Shown here piece after piece: positions 20,822 through 32,899 of a stretch of DNA of 64,000 bases. Source of the DNA: Nemophila menziesii (taxonomy: Eukaryota > Streptophyta > Magnoliopsida > Boraginales > Hydrophyllaceae). The notes beneath the pieces were generated by a model that saw only the letters and a list, made by a program, of their open reading frames with translations, was not told the origin of the DNA and searched no databases. The stretch spans positions 9,736,501 through 9,800,500 of the forward strand of contig JARWIR010000005.1 of the NCBI GenBank assembly GCA_029959085.1. Direction: 5' to 3'. The position numbers and the translations under genes are program-made. Within the stretch, counting starts at the first letter, position 1, and every line of letters starts with the position of its first letter.

Positions 20822-22024
20822 TTAATCCCTTTTTTCAAATTCAGCCCTCATGTTATCTTGTGAGTAGATTTTTGATGTAGATCTTGTAATCTTGGGTGGA
20901 CGTCCAGTTGTCATAACTAAAGACAAATTATTCATGGGAACCAAGCTTTCGACATGAGCATGGCGGATCGCAGAATTATTACTAAGCTTTTCAGGTAATT
21001 TATCATGCAATTCTCCCGTATTAACATTGTAAATTATGATTCCTTGTAGTGCATTTAAGACCAATAGCTCCCCATTTCGCAACCAGCCATATGGAGAACA
21101 CATTCTAACATGGCAAGACCTTAATGATCTATAAATTTTAGGCAGTATTCTTTCCCATTCTCCATGTCCAGTTTGTGGATCTTTCAGCAACCAAAACTCA
21201 AATGAATAACTATCTACATGCCTAAACATGCAAAGAGAATTCCCCATTGCAAAAACAAGATCATCCATCATAGCATGATATAAAATATCACTATTCGATA
21301 GAGGAGGAAGAGGAAGGTGTTGCCTAAATGTTTCAGTTTCCATGTCAAAACAAAGGATAAATGGAACTCTTTTAGTCCGTACCCAATACAAGTAACCTCC
21401 TATAGAAATTGAGGAAATGTAGGATAAATCCTCAGAAGAAGATGTTAACTCACTCATATCAACTTTTCTCCACCCCTTATCAACACCTACACTTAATATC
21501 AACATTTTCCTTCCTAGGTAAAAAACTTTGTATACCCTAGATGCAGCAGCATATGCAAGGTACCATTCACCACATCTATATTTATTGGAACTCGGAATCA
21601 GAGGGAGGGGTAAGTACTGTTTTGTAACAAGATTTGCAACATAACTGGGCCAATGAGAATTGCGATATTTAGGACCAACTACTAAAACTAACCCATTACA
21701 ACTCGCGCGAATCTTATCAACACACTTAAAGTTTAGCTCCTTCGCCTCAACACTACAACCATGGTCTGATATTGGTTTAAGAATATAACTTTTTGTGCCA
21801 TGGATGGATAAGAGACCACTTGTTGCGTTTTGGAGGTGGGATGAAATAAATTCAGGAGATTGGATAATGTTATACCATTCTTTACAAACAAATCTCATTA
21901 CATTGTATAATACATTTGCAGGAAGGCGAACAAGGATAATCATTACCAGATCATCCGGAAGATACTTTTGACTTTCCATGCTCCTCCTCCTCTTACCTCC
22001 ACACTTGTCTGTATTCATCTTCAT
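20822..22024 (-). CDS. F-box protein with F-box-associated domain, cluster copy 4
   Basis: 400-residue putative SCF adaptor with an intact frame. The F-box is at about residues 18-60 (YLPDDLVMIILVRLPANVL, FVCKEWYNIIQSPEFI). It continues with SCNGLVLVVGP, NLVTKQYLPLPL, LSVGVDKGWRKVDMSEL, GGYLYWV, LCFDMETETFRQHLPLPPL, one SFEFWLLKDPQTGHGEWE block, GWLRNGELLVL and HVESLVPMNNLSL. ATG 22024 is used; a second ATG three codons in (MKM|NTD) corresponds to the start of the other copies. The leader intron ends at the ATG. The 3'-UTR intron donor conserved in the other copies reads AG|TT here and is probably lost. Confidence 0.85.
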   Translation of the reverse strand: MKMNTDKCGGKRRRSMESQKYLPDDLVMIILVRLPANVLYNVMRFVCKEWYNIIQSPEFISSHLQNATSGLLSIHGTKSYILKPISDHGCSVEAKELNFKCVDKIRASCNGLVLVVGPKYRNSHWPSYVANLVTKQYLPLPLIPSSNKYRCGEWYLAYAAASRVYKVFYLGRKMLILSVGVDKGWRKVDMSELTSSSEDLSYISSISIGGYLYWVRTKRVPFILCFDMETETFRQHLPLPPLSNSDILYHAMMDDLVFAMGNSLCMFRHVDSYSFEFWLLKDPQTGHGEWERILPKIYRSLRSCHVRMCSPYGWLRNGELLVLNALQGIIIYNVNTGELHDKLPEKLSNNSAIRHAHVESLVPMNNLSLVMTTGRPPKITRSTSKIYSQDNMRAEFEKRD

Positions 22025-22254
22025 CTGCTATTGTGGAAAAGAATAGAAAAAAAAATTGTCAGATAATTGCTCAATATTACAGATTTATTACAACAATTAC
22101 AAAATAATCAGAAATCAGACAATCTATTTACAATCGAGTTTATATTTCAAAGAGATAAAGATAAGAATAACAAAATTTATTCAAAAAAATTATATTAGAA
22201 AACAGATACAAACATATATATAATGATCCCCGATAGTATATTCGATAAATTTAC
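22025..22254 (-). other. Leader intron of F-box copy 4
   Basis: Minus strand: donor CGCATCAG|GTAAATTTATC, acceptor CCACAATAGCAG|ATG. It contains TTGCTCAATATTACAGATTT. Confidence 0.55.
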
Positions 22255-22579
22255 CTGATGCGGACAGTTTTATTCAAACTTATTCAATTTTCTTTGATTC
22301 TAAAAGGTTTGGCTGGAGAAAATTTAAGCTCAGTGGAGATAAAAACTAGGCACTTTTTTTCCGAGAGAATACGTTGTATCATGTCTTATAAAACCCTTAG
22401 TGTCAAAAGTCTTTAAGTCTTAAGACTTTTGTCTTATGGATTAGTCTTTTACTTTTCCTTTCCTCTTTAAGCGGAGTCCAATATAATTGATATTTTAATT
22501 TCTTTTGTGTAACAAATAAATATATAAGTATTTTAAAAAAATTAAATATGATTTATTTGCCTATAATAAATATATTTCG

Positions 22580-22754
22580 TAAGTGTTCGTTTGGAAGTGT
22601 TTTTTTTTTTTCGAAAAAACACTTTTGTGAAGCACCAAGTTGGCGCTTCTTAAAAAAAACACTTAAAATAATTTTAAATAATTTTAAAAAAATTTAAATT
22701 TCATTCTAAAAGTGTTTTCTTACTATAAAATAAGCACTTCCAAACGTGCCCTTA
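22580..22754. mobile_element. Foldback MITE, about 175 bp
   Basis: Terminal inverted repeats TAAGTGTTCGTTTGGAAGTG on the left and TAAGGGCACGTTTGGAAGTG read inward from the right. It is AT-rich inside and directly abuts the hAT-like MITE at 22765. Confidence 0.65.
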
Positions 22755-22764
22755 GTGTGCGACC

Positions 22765-23050
22765 CTCTGTTCTAAAACTCCTCGCCTAGGTCCGCCTAGA
22801 TCAGCCTAGACGCTAGAAGGCGGTCAATCATTCTGGGACCGTCTAGGTGACATATGTCGCCTAGGTGACCTATGATGTATATGAGGTAATAACTTGAATG
22901 AAATTTTGATTTTTCTAAATAAATGAATTAGGAATATTATATTTTTTTCATATAGATAAAATTTAAAACCGCCTAGGCTTCCGCCTAAACTCCTAGGCGC
23001 TCGAAGGTACCTGATCGTCCGCCTAGCGTCGAGCATCTTTTAGAACATTG
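22765..23050. mobile_element. hAT-type MITE of the CCTAGGCG family, 286 bp
   Basis: Left end CTCTGTTCTAAAACT; right end read inward CAATGTTCTAAAAGAT. The flanking octamers GTGCGACC and GTGCAAGC match at 6 of 8. The interior is dense in CCGCCTAGG/CCTAGGCG palindromic motifs, as in the second copy at 25972. Confidence 0.7.
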
Positions 23051-25286
23051 GTGCAAGCACATAAGTTCTTACTTAAGTCGGTAGTAATTTATTCAATTAT
23101 TTACTAACTGAACTTGATATTTAATTGCTTAATAACCGGTTAACATGATATAACACCTTAAGAAGAACTTGGTAAATGATGCACTAACTCTCTCAATTAT
23201 TATAAGTTCGAATTATTCTCTGATATGTTATAATTGTCAAATCCCGACCAACTACGTTACATGTCGATTATTAATGATCAACACATGATCTAAAAAACGC
23301 TTTTCTTCATTTATTTTATCCCTTAATTAACCAAGGATTTGATACAACCATCAATATATTTTTGATCAATCACCTTTTAAATTTTCTTTTTATAATTAAT
23401 CAATATTTAAAATATATTATTAAAAGAAAAAAAATTAAGGACGATATAGAATTTTTTTTGTTTTATATTAAAAAGATTGCAGAGTTAGATTAAGTTGGAC
23501 ATGTTGGAAACATAAGTGTGGGTCTGAAATGACAAAACAATTTTTTATTGAAATAAAATATTTCGAATTCAAATTTACAACAAGTTCATAGAAACTGAAC
23601 GCGGAATAAACAAACATAACCTAGATTGCAGTAAGATGGATATAAGCGTTTAGAACCAAAAAAAAAAAAAAAAGTGAGATGGACAAGACCACTATCTTTA
23701 AAGCGATTTTCGATACAGTCGGAGTGCTAAACTGTATTATTATCGGTCTCTCTCCAAAGTACTGTGGTGGATGGCAACGGTTTGCTTCACCGAAAAAAAA
23801 CCATAATGAATCCGCTTAGCAATTATATACCAGAATTTAAAACTAATCCCGTTCAGTAATGAGTAATTAAAATAAAAGCCGATAAAAGTTAAAAAATTAA
23901 AAAATCTGAACTGAACCATTTAGTTCAAATATATAAAATATTGATTAAAACCCTAACAGGTGTTTAAGGCTTCTTAGCTTTTGTTAAAATAGTTTTTTAT
24001 TTAACAAATTTTTGCAAGAAAACTTAACAAATGAAAAGTTGATTTTGGCCTAAAAAGAAGGGTGAAAAACATATCAAATAAAAACACAAAGGAATGACTT
24101 ATATAATGTTTGTATGCCCCATATAAAGGTAGCATTGACTGATAGTACACTTCTCTACTAGATAAATTCATATTGTGTTATCGGTCTCAAATCTAGGCAA
24201 TGGTATGAGCAAATGGCTTGACCATTTGGATTTGATGTAGTTGGGAATGGTCCGGTTAGTTGAATACTCGATTCATACATGCAAAACCACGACTAAGGGC
24301 CAAGGGAGAGGTATGATCCCGATATAATTTTGACACTCAAGTCAATACTGTGAACATGAAAAGGGGGATCTCAAGAGTGAAATAATTGAGAGAGAGGTGA
24401 AAGATATGAATATGTATTTATAGAGGGATTTAGAAGTGAAAAATGAGATACTTGTCAATAAATCTACTACATGTATTTATAGGCATATATTTTACCAATT
24501 GAATATTCCAACTATGGACTTTGGCATGGGCTAGCGTTAGTAGCCATCTCTTGATGGGTCTTCGGCCGAGATCCTCTAAGCCATACCTAACATAGAATAT
24601 TTGAGTCGATAAATATATGTTTGGTATTGTATTTATGCAATTTGTACCACTGGGTCGATTGAATAGTTAGTTGGGATGGGATTCACAAACTTATAAACTC
24701 TCGGCATGGGCGAGGAAGGTTAAGTTGTTGGATGACTTCGCGTGGGCAAGGTTTGAATCAAGCAAGTAGTCGACCTACTAAACCTGTTGCAGTTGGTCGA
24801 CATAGTTAGTTCTCTATCTTCCTTATGTTGGATGAGTTGTTTCATATGAGGTTTGATCATGTCGAGTTAGCATCTAAGTTATAATTTTGGCCACTTACTA
24901 ACGATAAACCACAATAAAGTGTCGATAGTAATTGACAAGCACAAGACTACAATTGGAGATAAGGACATAACCGAAGGTTACTACCCTAACCGAAGGTAAA
25001 TAATGGCTGAATAAAACTTGATATGATCTCCCAGAGGCGACGAATATACACGTGCCCAGGAGCCAAAGATTCCATCTCATGGCATCCTAAAAAACGTGCC
25101 TATAACAGGGGCCTAGAAAGGCCTGGCATGCCCAATCGCACACATACCTACAAAAATGGATGTATTGAAACGTAAATAAGTGAAAAATTACCCACCAAAA
25201 CGTCTAGCCAAAGCACCATTATATTTCATTTTTTTGCACGAGCCATCATGATCCCCATCTAACCACGACAATTCTTTCCTAGATGC
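23051..25286. other. AT-rich intergenic DNA, possible old LTR
   Basis: No gene seen. 24190-24600 (CGATATAATTTTGACACTCA and a TATTTATAGAGGG TATA-like motif) has the look of a retrotransposon LTR, but I found no partner copy or ends. A 17-base A run is near 23659. Confidence 0.3.
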
Positions 25287-25471
25287 CTATACATATATGT
25301 GAATCGGTTGGTTTCTTCTTGTATAACAACGGGATATTTTTAAATAATTTTTACGCAAATCTTGTGTCAAAATTACTAAGTCCTTATGTATCACTTTCCA
25401 CCCCAACTTCCCTAAAAGAGCTTTATTCATGTCTTTTCCCTCTAGGAATCCTATACCCTCTGCTTGCTTAG
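25287..25471 (-). pseudogene. LINE reverse-transcriptase fragment
   Basis: The minus-strand frame reads TKQAEGIGF, then KDMNKALLGKLGWKVIHKDL, the GGLGFRDLKxxNxALLxKxGW block found after the RT domain of plant L1-type LINEs. It is cut at 25471 by the solo-LTR-like repeat that starts at 25472. It is too short to assign further. Confidence 0.55.
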
Positions 25472-27384
25472 TGTCATCACCCAAGGTGTGATTTAACTAA
25501 GCTAATAAATACACAATTTGAGAGAGCTAACTACCCCAAGTGTATGGATCATTGACAAGTAATAAAGTAAGCATATAAAGAGTATCGTCTCCACATAGAC
25601 AGAAGTCGTTAATTTCGAACTTGTGTTCTTAGAAAGTGTAGAGGATTCAATTGTGTAGTTATAACAAAAATAGAAGAAATTGATTTTTGTTAGGTTTTTT
25701 ATTAACTACGAAGAATAGATGATAGAATAGCTCGAGTTTTCTAGTATTCTCTTATCCTACTAAGTCGATTATTCCAATTATAAGGGAGAATCAGAGTCGT
25801 TATGCTAATTCAGATTCTAATTTCCTTCTAACTCTCGCCAGGATAGCTTAGAAGGTTGCATTACTATTACTATAGTCATCAGGTGAGATTATTCTACGCA
25901 AAATCTTGGTGATACATGAACTAGCCTATGTGATTATCCAGCTAGGCAAGCATGTCAAGATCACTAACCGCCAGTGTTCGGCATAGGCGGCCGCCTAGGC
26001 GGCGTCTAGGTGCTAGAAGGTAGTGTAACTTCCAGAAATGGCCCAGGCGACCTCCAGGCGGTCCCCAGAAGTTCATAGGCGGGATAAGGCGGCGCCTAGG
26101 CAGACCCAGGCGGCACCTAGGCGGTCTGGAAGCTAAAAAAAAATTAAAAACTATTTTTTAATACAAAAAATAAAAAAAATCTATTTTTAACACAATAATT
26201 TATATAAATCTATTTCAAAAATTATATAAACTCAGAAAAATATTTACATAAAAATCAAAACCACCTAGCTAGAAAAAGCCTAGGCTCCGCCTAGGCGTTC
26301 GAAGGTGGTTGACCGCCCGCCTAGCGCCTAGCGCCTTTTAGAACACTGCTAATTGCACACCGGGAGCATATGAACTATGTATGTTCCTAAATCCCCTGCC
26401 AGTGTGACAGTTTAAGATACTAAGGTCAATCTGTAGTTGATCAGGTTATAGAAATTGTTAAATTCAATTAATTTGTATGCAACTATAAAAAAAATCTCAG
26501 ATCAATTAACTTCAGTTCCCAAATAACGTACAAACATCAACAAAGTATTCAAGGTTCATACATATTGCAAACTCAGGCTAAGATAATTTAGTGCATAACT
26601 AAAGAAATAAAACTTACTAGTAAGAAGATTTTAATCATGTTTAAGACAAGAAACTAATACTAATTACCTTCATGATAGAGGTGTAATGGTGTAGAAGTGG
26701 TGCAGTAGGGCTCCAAATTCCGATGTCTTCTCATCCAGGCGTCTTTCTTCTCTCTGCTCTTCTAATTCTTCTAAAAACTGAATAAGGACCCTTCTCTAAA
26801 GATAAAAACTGATATTTAAAGGTCTAATTATATTTTATGGGTTGTGGACTTCTTTTAAGTGACCTAATCTAACCCATAAATGTTTTCCATGACGAGTGGA
26901 CTAGTTCGAGCCGCAGGGGGTGAAACTTTAATAACTTCTTCAATTCAGCTCCAAATCACGAACCGCCAGTTCCTACACGCTCCTAACTTCGAGTACTATC
27001 TAGAAATCAGAAGGATTCTCCATAATTTTCATCAATCTTGATTCTCGAGTGGTAACTCAAACAAGTCGATTTCTGAATCTGGATGACAACTGCTCTTGCT
27101 TTCCAAATACGGTCGATACTTCCTTTTATGCCTAGACTCGCTTTTGAACTTTCTTTATCGACTTCTTATCCTCGTTTTGGGATCTAATAACATACAAGTA
27201 TCTAATAGTTGCACTCTTAACACACAAATTAAGCACAAATAGCTCTAAAAATAACAACTCCCCAAAACTAGACAAGAAACGAGAAACTATCACATAATAG
27301 GGAATAATCCCTTAAATGTGCACAATATAATCCTAAAATAATGTCTCCTGACTAGATTAATCTATCACATAAATGGAGACATCA
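25472..27384 (-). mobile_element. Solo-LTR-like repeat, copy A
   Basis: One of four related copies (see also 37319, 41208 and 60720). Read on the minus strand it starts TGATGTCTCC, has an inverted repeat closing with GGAGACATTAT, a TATA-like promoter region near 26810, and a later ACTTGGGGTAG block near 25530, and ends in ...ACA. Without the inserted hAT MITE (25972-26348 plus 8-bp duplication) its length is 1528 bp, close to the other copies. There is no coding region. A clear 5-bp target duplication is not visible for this copy. Confidence 0.6.
25972..26348. mobile_element. hAT-type MITE of the CCTAGGCG family, 377 bp
   Basis: Both ends are CAGTGTTC (read inward). The flanking octamers CTAACCGC (25964-25971) and CTAATTGC (26349-26356) are an 8-bp target duplication differing by two C-to-T changes. 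The interior has at least eight CCTAGGCGG-type motifs. It is inserted in solo-LTR copy A and so is younger than it. Confidence 0.8.
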
Positions 27385-28566
27385 AGACCCCTGACGCAAA
27401 GTTTTTTGTGCCAACAAAATAAGAAATAAAGTCTTTATCAACTAAGTCAGATAAGAATGGGAGAGAAAGAATGTAAAAAATATCCCAAAGCAACTAACTA
27501 GAAAGTTTCATGTAATAATATTTTCAAAATAAATCATATATATACTTATATAAAAACAATCAACAAGATATAATTTCAAGATTAGATTAACTCTGCAATG
27601 TAAAAAGGATAGGTTTTTCGCTTCTCAACCTAACTGATACGATTAGCAAGCATCCCCAATACCCAATAACAACTCTCGATGATTAAATAAGATATTCAAT
27701 TTTCGCCGGTCCTTTTTCTTTCAATTCTTTTTTTGTTCACTTTTTTTGTAAGTTAGCAATGACACTCTTTTTTATGTGAGGTGTCATGTTACTTATTTTT
27801 CTTTCTTTTTCTCAATATTTTGTCAATAGAATACGAAAAATGGTTACAATAAAAGTGCATCATCAATATAGCACATATATACAAGCTCAAAAATCCTGCC
27901 CAACTGTGTTTCCCATAATTCAAACCCACCACCCCAAACGCATGCTCTAAAGACGAATGTCTTAGCCTCATGATTCAAATACGTGTCATATAGAAAAGTC
28001 CCATAATCTAAGGGGTATGACTTATAATGTGGCTACAAAGAAAAGTCTTATAGGCTATAAGTATCTAAGAATGATATAACAATGTTATTTGGTTAGCAAG
28101 CTAAAAGGCAACAAGGGATTATCAAAGAACTGCCTTAATCTTTTTTCTAACTACGTAATTTCGTAACTTTCTCACCTCTAGCATATTCATTAAATGTGTC
28201 TTCAAATAGCTCGGATCTCACGTTATACACACTAGTCATTCTCCCTATGTTCAAACTTACTTCTACCGCATTGCTTAGTAATCCTTTCTATACTTTTATG
28301 GTGTTTTTTCATGTTCATAATTTAAGCATACATAATGAAAAATTTACAAATACATTACTTATCTATCATCAACTTGCTAAAGTTTATGATGTTAGGGCAT
28401 TTCACACATTCTACGCCTAATTCCACTAAAAAAATTAATTTTTTCCTAACACATAAATTGGGAATGAGGGACAACAAAGAAATAATAATTTAAAATAAAC
28501 AACTAAACACATACGCTACATTTAATAAGATGAAAGGTAAGGAAGAAATAAAACGTACTCTTGAGG
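27385..28566. other. AT-rich intergenic DNA
   Basis: I see no gene, repeat array or recognisable mobile element here. Confidence 0.5.
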
Positions 28567-31217
28567 TTATTGCCTCGCTTGATTACTATCCAAGGTAAGG
28601 TAATGTGGATGTTTTTCTAAATAACGATGAATTTTCTCCAGGAGTGTAATGATGTTTGCTTGATTTGCTTTGATTTGTGCCACATCATCTTCCAAGAAAG
28701 TTTGATTAGCTTCTACTTGCTCAAATCGCTCGCTTACCCTTTCTAGCCAAGAAAGACCCTCTTTTCTCGACACTTGAAGGATTCTTCCACTCGCTCCTCT
28801 AAGAATTGTCTTGATCCACTCGTTATCAATGTTGTTACTCGTCTTGTATGTAATATTTTCCTCACCACGACTCACGTTCGTTTTCCTTACTAGGATCGAG
28901 ATCATTGTTGGGAGTTCAAATTAAACAACCGATGGTGCACTTACAAAATGCGTTCACGAATTGAAGTTCACTTGAGCTACATCTTTCTCCTCCTCTCATA
29001 AAACAAAATTAAACAAAATGGCAAATTTCTTACTTATCTATGTGGTTCAAACATTCCCAAAAGTTGTTGGTGCAATAAAGTGATGTCATACTTGTGCCTC
29101 GGGTAGAAGGTACTTGTTGAACCAAGATCCCTTCAACTGGCTCTTACTCTTCAGCACCAAATCTTTACACAACGCATTCTCATAAATGACTCCCATCGAA
29201 GGAATCTATACTCTTCACCGCTTCTTGATAATTGCATGGTCCAACTAATTCATTAAACTTGAAGTGGCTACAAATCTCTTCAATTGTGAATAGAATCAAC
29301 TTCTCTCTAACTGGAAATTGACCCTCGCTATCTCAGCTAAAGATTCCTAGATATAACTTGAATACTAACTACTCAACTAATAAACTCGATTGCCTTAACA
29401 TGAGTGTGGCCCATCCCAATCTATCACCCAAATATAGAAATCTTTAATACTCACCTTCTCTAACTTCTTGTTCAAATACTCTTTCGTTTGAAGAGGTCAA
29501 TTCCAACATCTTTTCTTTGGCGATAGCTAATAAGCGCTTAGAATATTTCCTCACCACGGGTATCGGAATCTCGACTTGTAACTGTCATGGCACTCTCTTT
29601 TCTGTAATCAATTTCTTGTTCTTAAGGACTCGAACTCACCATCGCCACTTCTTCTCTTATTGCTTGACATGAATTACCCTTTCTCTTCTTCCCCGAACTC
29701 GCATGATTCTTGCTAGTCTTCCTCATTTCAAACCGTTATTTTTCTTGATTCTTTATAATCTCCCGAGCACTTGCTAGTGTCTTTATTCTAATTGTCATCT
29801 CAGTTGACCTACAACTCAAAGTTGCATCACTCTTGAAATTATCCCTTTATTTTTGGTGAATAAGGTGTTATTTGGGTTAGGAAAAGTGTAGGGATGATTT
29901 TTAGTGAATTGGGTATGATCGAATCTTGCTCGGGTGAAGAGGATTTACGAAATTTTGAAAAAGGTTTTATGAAAATTTTGGAATTAGATCTTGATTTCTA
30001 GGTGTTTTGGAATGTTTTAGGTGGATAAAAGTTGTTTATTGGAGTGTAAATTTGAATTTTGATGTGAATTTATGGTGTTTTGGTAGTGTTTTGATGTGTG
30101 GTGAAGGTTTGGTTGAACATTTAATGGAATTCGGGTGTTTGGAGAAGAAGAAGGCTTAGGGATTTGGTTTGTGTCATGAACTAAACCTCATCTTAAGAGC
30201 TACCACGCGTGCATCTGCGGTGCACGACATTGTTCTGCAGTACCTACACATTGAAAACACTAATACCCTTCTCATTAACATAGTATAAACTAAAAAACTC
30301 AAAAATATACTACTACACACTCCTAGAAACGAACCTAAAATGCAAAAAAACTTTAAAACTTGTGGGTTGTCTCCTGGAAGCACTTTTATTTTATGTCGTT
30401 CAAAGTATGACGTTGCTACCTCGTTATTTCTTCTTTATATAGACTCCCAAGAAGCGGGTGGGTCTATTCACATCTACTAATTAGAACATGCAACCTTTCT
30501 CTGTTCTTACCTCAATCACCTTCGCCAAAACGACTTGAGTGACTACGAACGATCCTATCTAAAAATTCTTATATCCCCATGGTCTATTTTCGGGTTTGGG
30601 AGCCTTCCATGTGACTTAATTGCCTACCCAAAACTCATCTTCTTCCCTCTTCTTCACAGTTTCTTGGGGGCTCTCTACTTTTTCCTCCTAGGTCACAACT
30701 CAGATTGTTGGGACTTCTCGTGGCCCCTTTTTGTGCTTCTTTCCCAAAACATAGAATGTTACACACTCATCTACAGTGCGGATGGTCACGGTTCCCTCGT
30801 GTACATTGATTATGTGGCGACTCGTTGCCAAGAATGGACGCCCAAGTATGCACGAGACATTCTGATCTGCAACATAATCAAGAATAACAAAGTCATTCGG
30901 AATGGCTATATTACTATGTGGACGAGCACACCCTCGGTGATTCTTTACGTCTTTGTTGTGGATTGATTTTCCAATTGCAAGATGACAGATGTTGGCTTGG
31001 CATCTCTAGTGGCAAACTTCTCAAACACACTCTTGGGCCTTAGATTGACACTCGAACCCAAGTTGAACATCGCCTTTACTTCAAATTCATCACCTTTTTT
31101 TATGAGGAGGTTGAAACCTCCAAGATCTTGAAGCTTTGGTGGTGGATTCCTATGATTATTGAACATGTACCCTAGACAAATCAGAATTAGGTTACTCATA
31201 TTAAGGGAGGGATTCAA
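28567..31217 (-). mobile_element. Degenerate Athila-like Ty3/gypsy retrotransposon
   Basis: Minus-strand order: a protease-like block (31217-30945: DLGGFNLLIK, then FEVKAMFNLGSSVNLRPKSV), a following block (about 30890-30700: ILGRPFLATSRHIINVHEGT), a polypurine-type stretch with LPGDNPQVLKFF (30383), a 3' ORF region with many stops (29700-29000) and a coiled-coil tail (28905-28567: ERFEQVEANQTFLEDDVAQI). RT and integrase are absent. The expected catalytic Asp of the protease (LDLGSS) is Asn here (FNLGSS). It is an old, internally deleted copy. Confidence 0.6.
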
Positions 31218-31271
31218 ACATGTACCTCTCAGAAAAAAAGAAGACCTTGGTCCGTTGAACTAACCCCAATT
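31158..31271 (-). mobile_element. tRNA-derived SINE fragment
   Basis: On the minus strand an A-box-like AATTGGGGTTAGTTCAACGG is followed by a B-box-like GTTTGAATCCC and the body GAGTAACCTAATTCTGAT, related to the SINE at 46422. It is a diverged fragment. Confidence 0.45.
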
Positions 31272-31384
31272 GATTATTAAACTCGCATTTTTTGTCAAAA
31301 ATATATAATTATTGAATATTGATATACTCCACTCTTATTTATGATCATTTATGATTTTTTATGTACAAATTTCCATGAATCAAT

Positions 31385-31386
<2 letters not shown>

Positions 31387-31460
<74 letters not shown>
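31387..31460. repeat. (TA)n microsatellite
   Basis: About 36 TA units, uninterrupted. Confidence 0.95.
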
Positions 31461-31464
<4 letters not shown>

Positions 31465-32654
31465 TTTCTTATATTTATATATTTCTATGAAAAAACATGA
31501 AAGAGGATAAGAGGATATAACATGAAAAGGGTGAGGTATATAATTATTCATAAATTATTGGTTGATTACAAGAATACAACATAATTTAGAGTGATCATAC
31601 ACAAATTATTGAAAGCTCCACGTCAATTTTAGAGAAAATACGCATAACCTATTAAATAACACACATAATCCTTTACAAAAACACACATTATCTATTATAA
31701 AAGATGTATCCCATTAACAAAATTTGTAATCCATAAAAAACAATGATAATTGAACTTTTTGGGAATTAAAAAAAAATGAACTTGTTAAGATTGAGAAAAT
31801 ATGTTCTAGAATTTTTAATCAATCAACTTTAAAGTATATGCGCTCACATTAGTAAAAACCTTATGATGTAGTGTTAAGTTTTCTTATTCTGGATAAGAGT
31901 TAAAGATTTAACTTTCTCCAGAATAATTGGTTAACGGAATCTTAGAGAATTGGATGACTGCTCAAGAATCGGTTAAGTCTCTTTGTTCTTTCACTTTAAT
32001 AATAGGATTGAGTTTCTTTGTTCTTTCATTTTAATAATATGCTTTTTTGACCAAAAATAATTGTAATAATTTTTTACTTTTAAAAATTAAATAGCCAATT
32101 GACCAAAACTTGAAATTAGATTAATCGTAACCTAATTAATGTATTGACAAAAAAACCAATTAATGCTATGTTCTTTTATCTTTAATTGTTACTTTCTCAA
32201 AAATAATAATAAAGTTTGTTGTACGGACTAAGAACTTATATTTAACAACTTTGACAAACAACAAAAAAAAACTAAGAAATTAAGAATTGAATATAAAAAT
32301 CAAGTAAATTAGTCGAAGTTGGTTGTGTTTTCTTCAAGTTTGAGATTTAATCAAACAAAGAGCTACTCATGTTGGTAGTCTTGAAATTAACTTTTTCCAA
32401 ATTGTAGTCTCTTGCAAAGTAACATCACTATTATACAAGGAAGATTTTATCAAATAGTTTCAATATATATATCCACACACTACTAATTTTTTGCAAAGAA
32501 AAAGAAGAATAAAATCATGTATTGCCAAAGAATCGTTCAATAGTTTATAACTCAATAGTATGATTTTCTTTTAATTTATTAGCTAATTATTACATTCATC
32601 TTGAATCTTAAGTGACAATTTTAGTCATAACATTGAAATAGGCAAATCAAGACT
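31461..32654. other. AT-rich intergenic DNA
   Basis: No gene seen. 31880-32040 has two imperfect copies of TCTTTGTTCTTTCA..TTTAATAATA. Confidence 0.4.
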
Positions 32655-32828
32655 TCATAGAGAAGGATATGTAAGAGCCAACAATACTAAATAAACCATA
32701 AGAAGCAATGGAATCATGAGAAAGACCTCAGGAGGTGGTGAAACTAGTGGAATCATCGGAGGTAATAGAAGAATCGCAATTGTAGCAACCATAAAAATGA
32801 CTAACTTCATTGAAGTATAAACCAACAT
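32655..32828 (-). CDS. Small hydrophobic ARGOS/OSR-like protein
   Basis: 57-codon ORF (51 codons if the second ATG, 32810, is used), too short for routine ORF lists. It is two hydrophobic helices joined by a proline-rich turn: LVIFMVATIAILLLPPMIP, then LVSPPPEVF, then LMIPLLLMVYLVLLALTYP. This layout matches the OSR domain of ARGOS, ARGOS-LIKE and OSR1, small ER-membrane proteins that promote organ growth and dampen ethylene signalling (LPPLPPPP followed by a second helix and LAFMP). A TATA motif (CTATATATAT) lies about 55 bp upstream. The N-terminal tail usual in the family is missing, so it may be a short member, a fragment or a chance match. Confidence 0.5.
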   Translation of the reverse strand: MLVYTSMKLVIFMVATIAILLLPPMIPLVSPPPEVFLMIPLLLMVYLVLLALTYPSL

Positions 32829-32880
32829 ATTAAACTAGACTTGTACTCATATAAATATTTCGAACGGACTATATCAAGAT

Positions 32881-32889
32881 ATATATAGG
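32881..32889 (-). promoter_or_regulatory. TATA box of the ARGOS-like ORF
   Basis: CCCTATATATATC on the minus strand, about 55 bp upstream of the ATG at 32828. Consistent with a short leader. Confidence 0.45.
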
Positions 32890-32899
32890 GGAAATGAGA

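Noticed and set aside
24190..24600. Possible LTR
   Set aside because: Looks like an LTR by composition, but no partner, ends or target duplication were found, so it is noted only as a spacer.
30535..30966. 143-codon plus-strand ORF
   Set aside because: It is the antisense shadow of the gypsy block encoding ILGRPFLATSRH.
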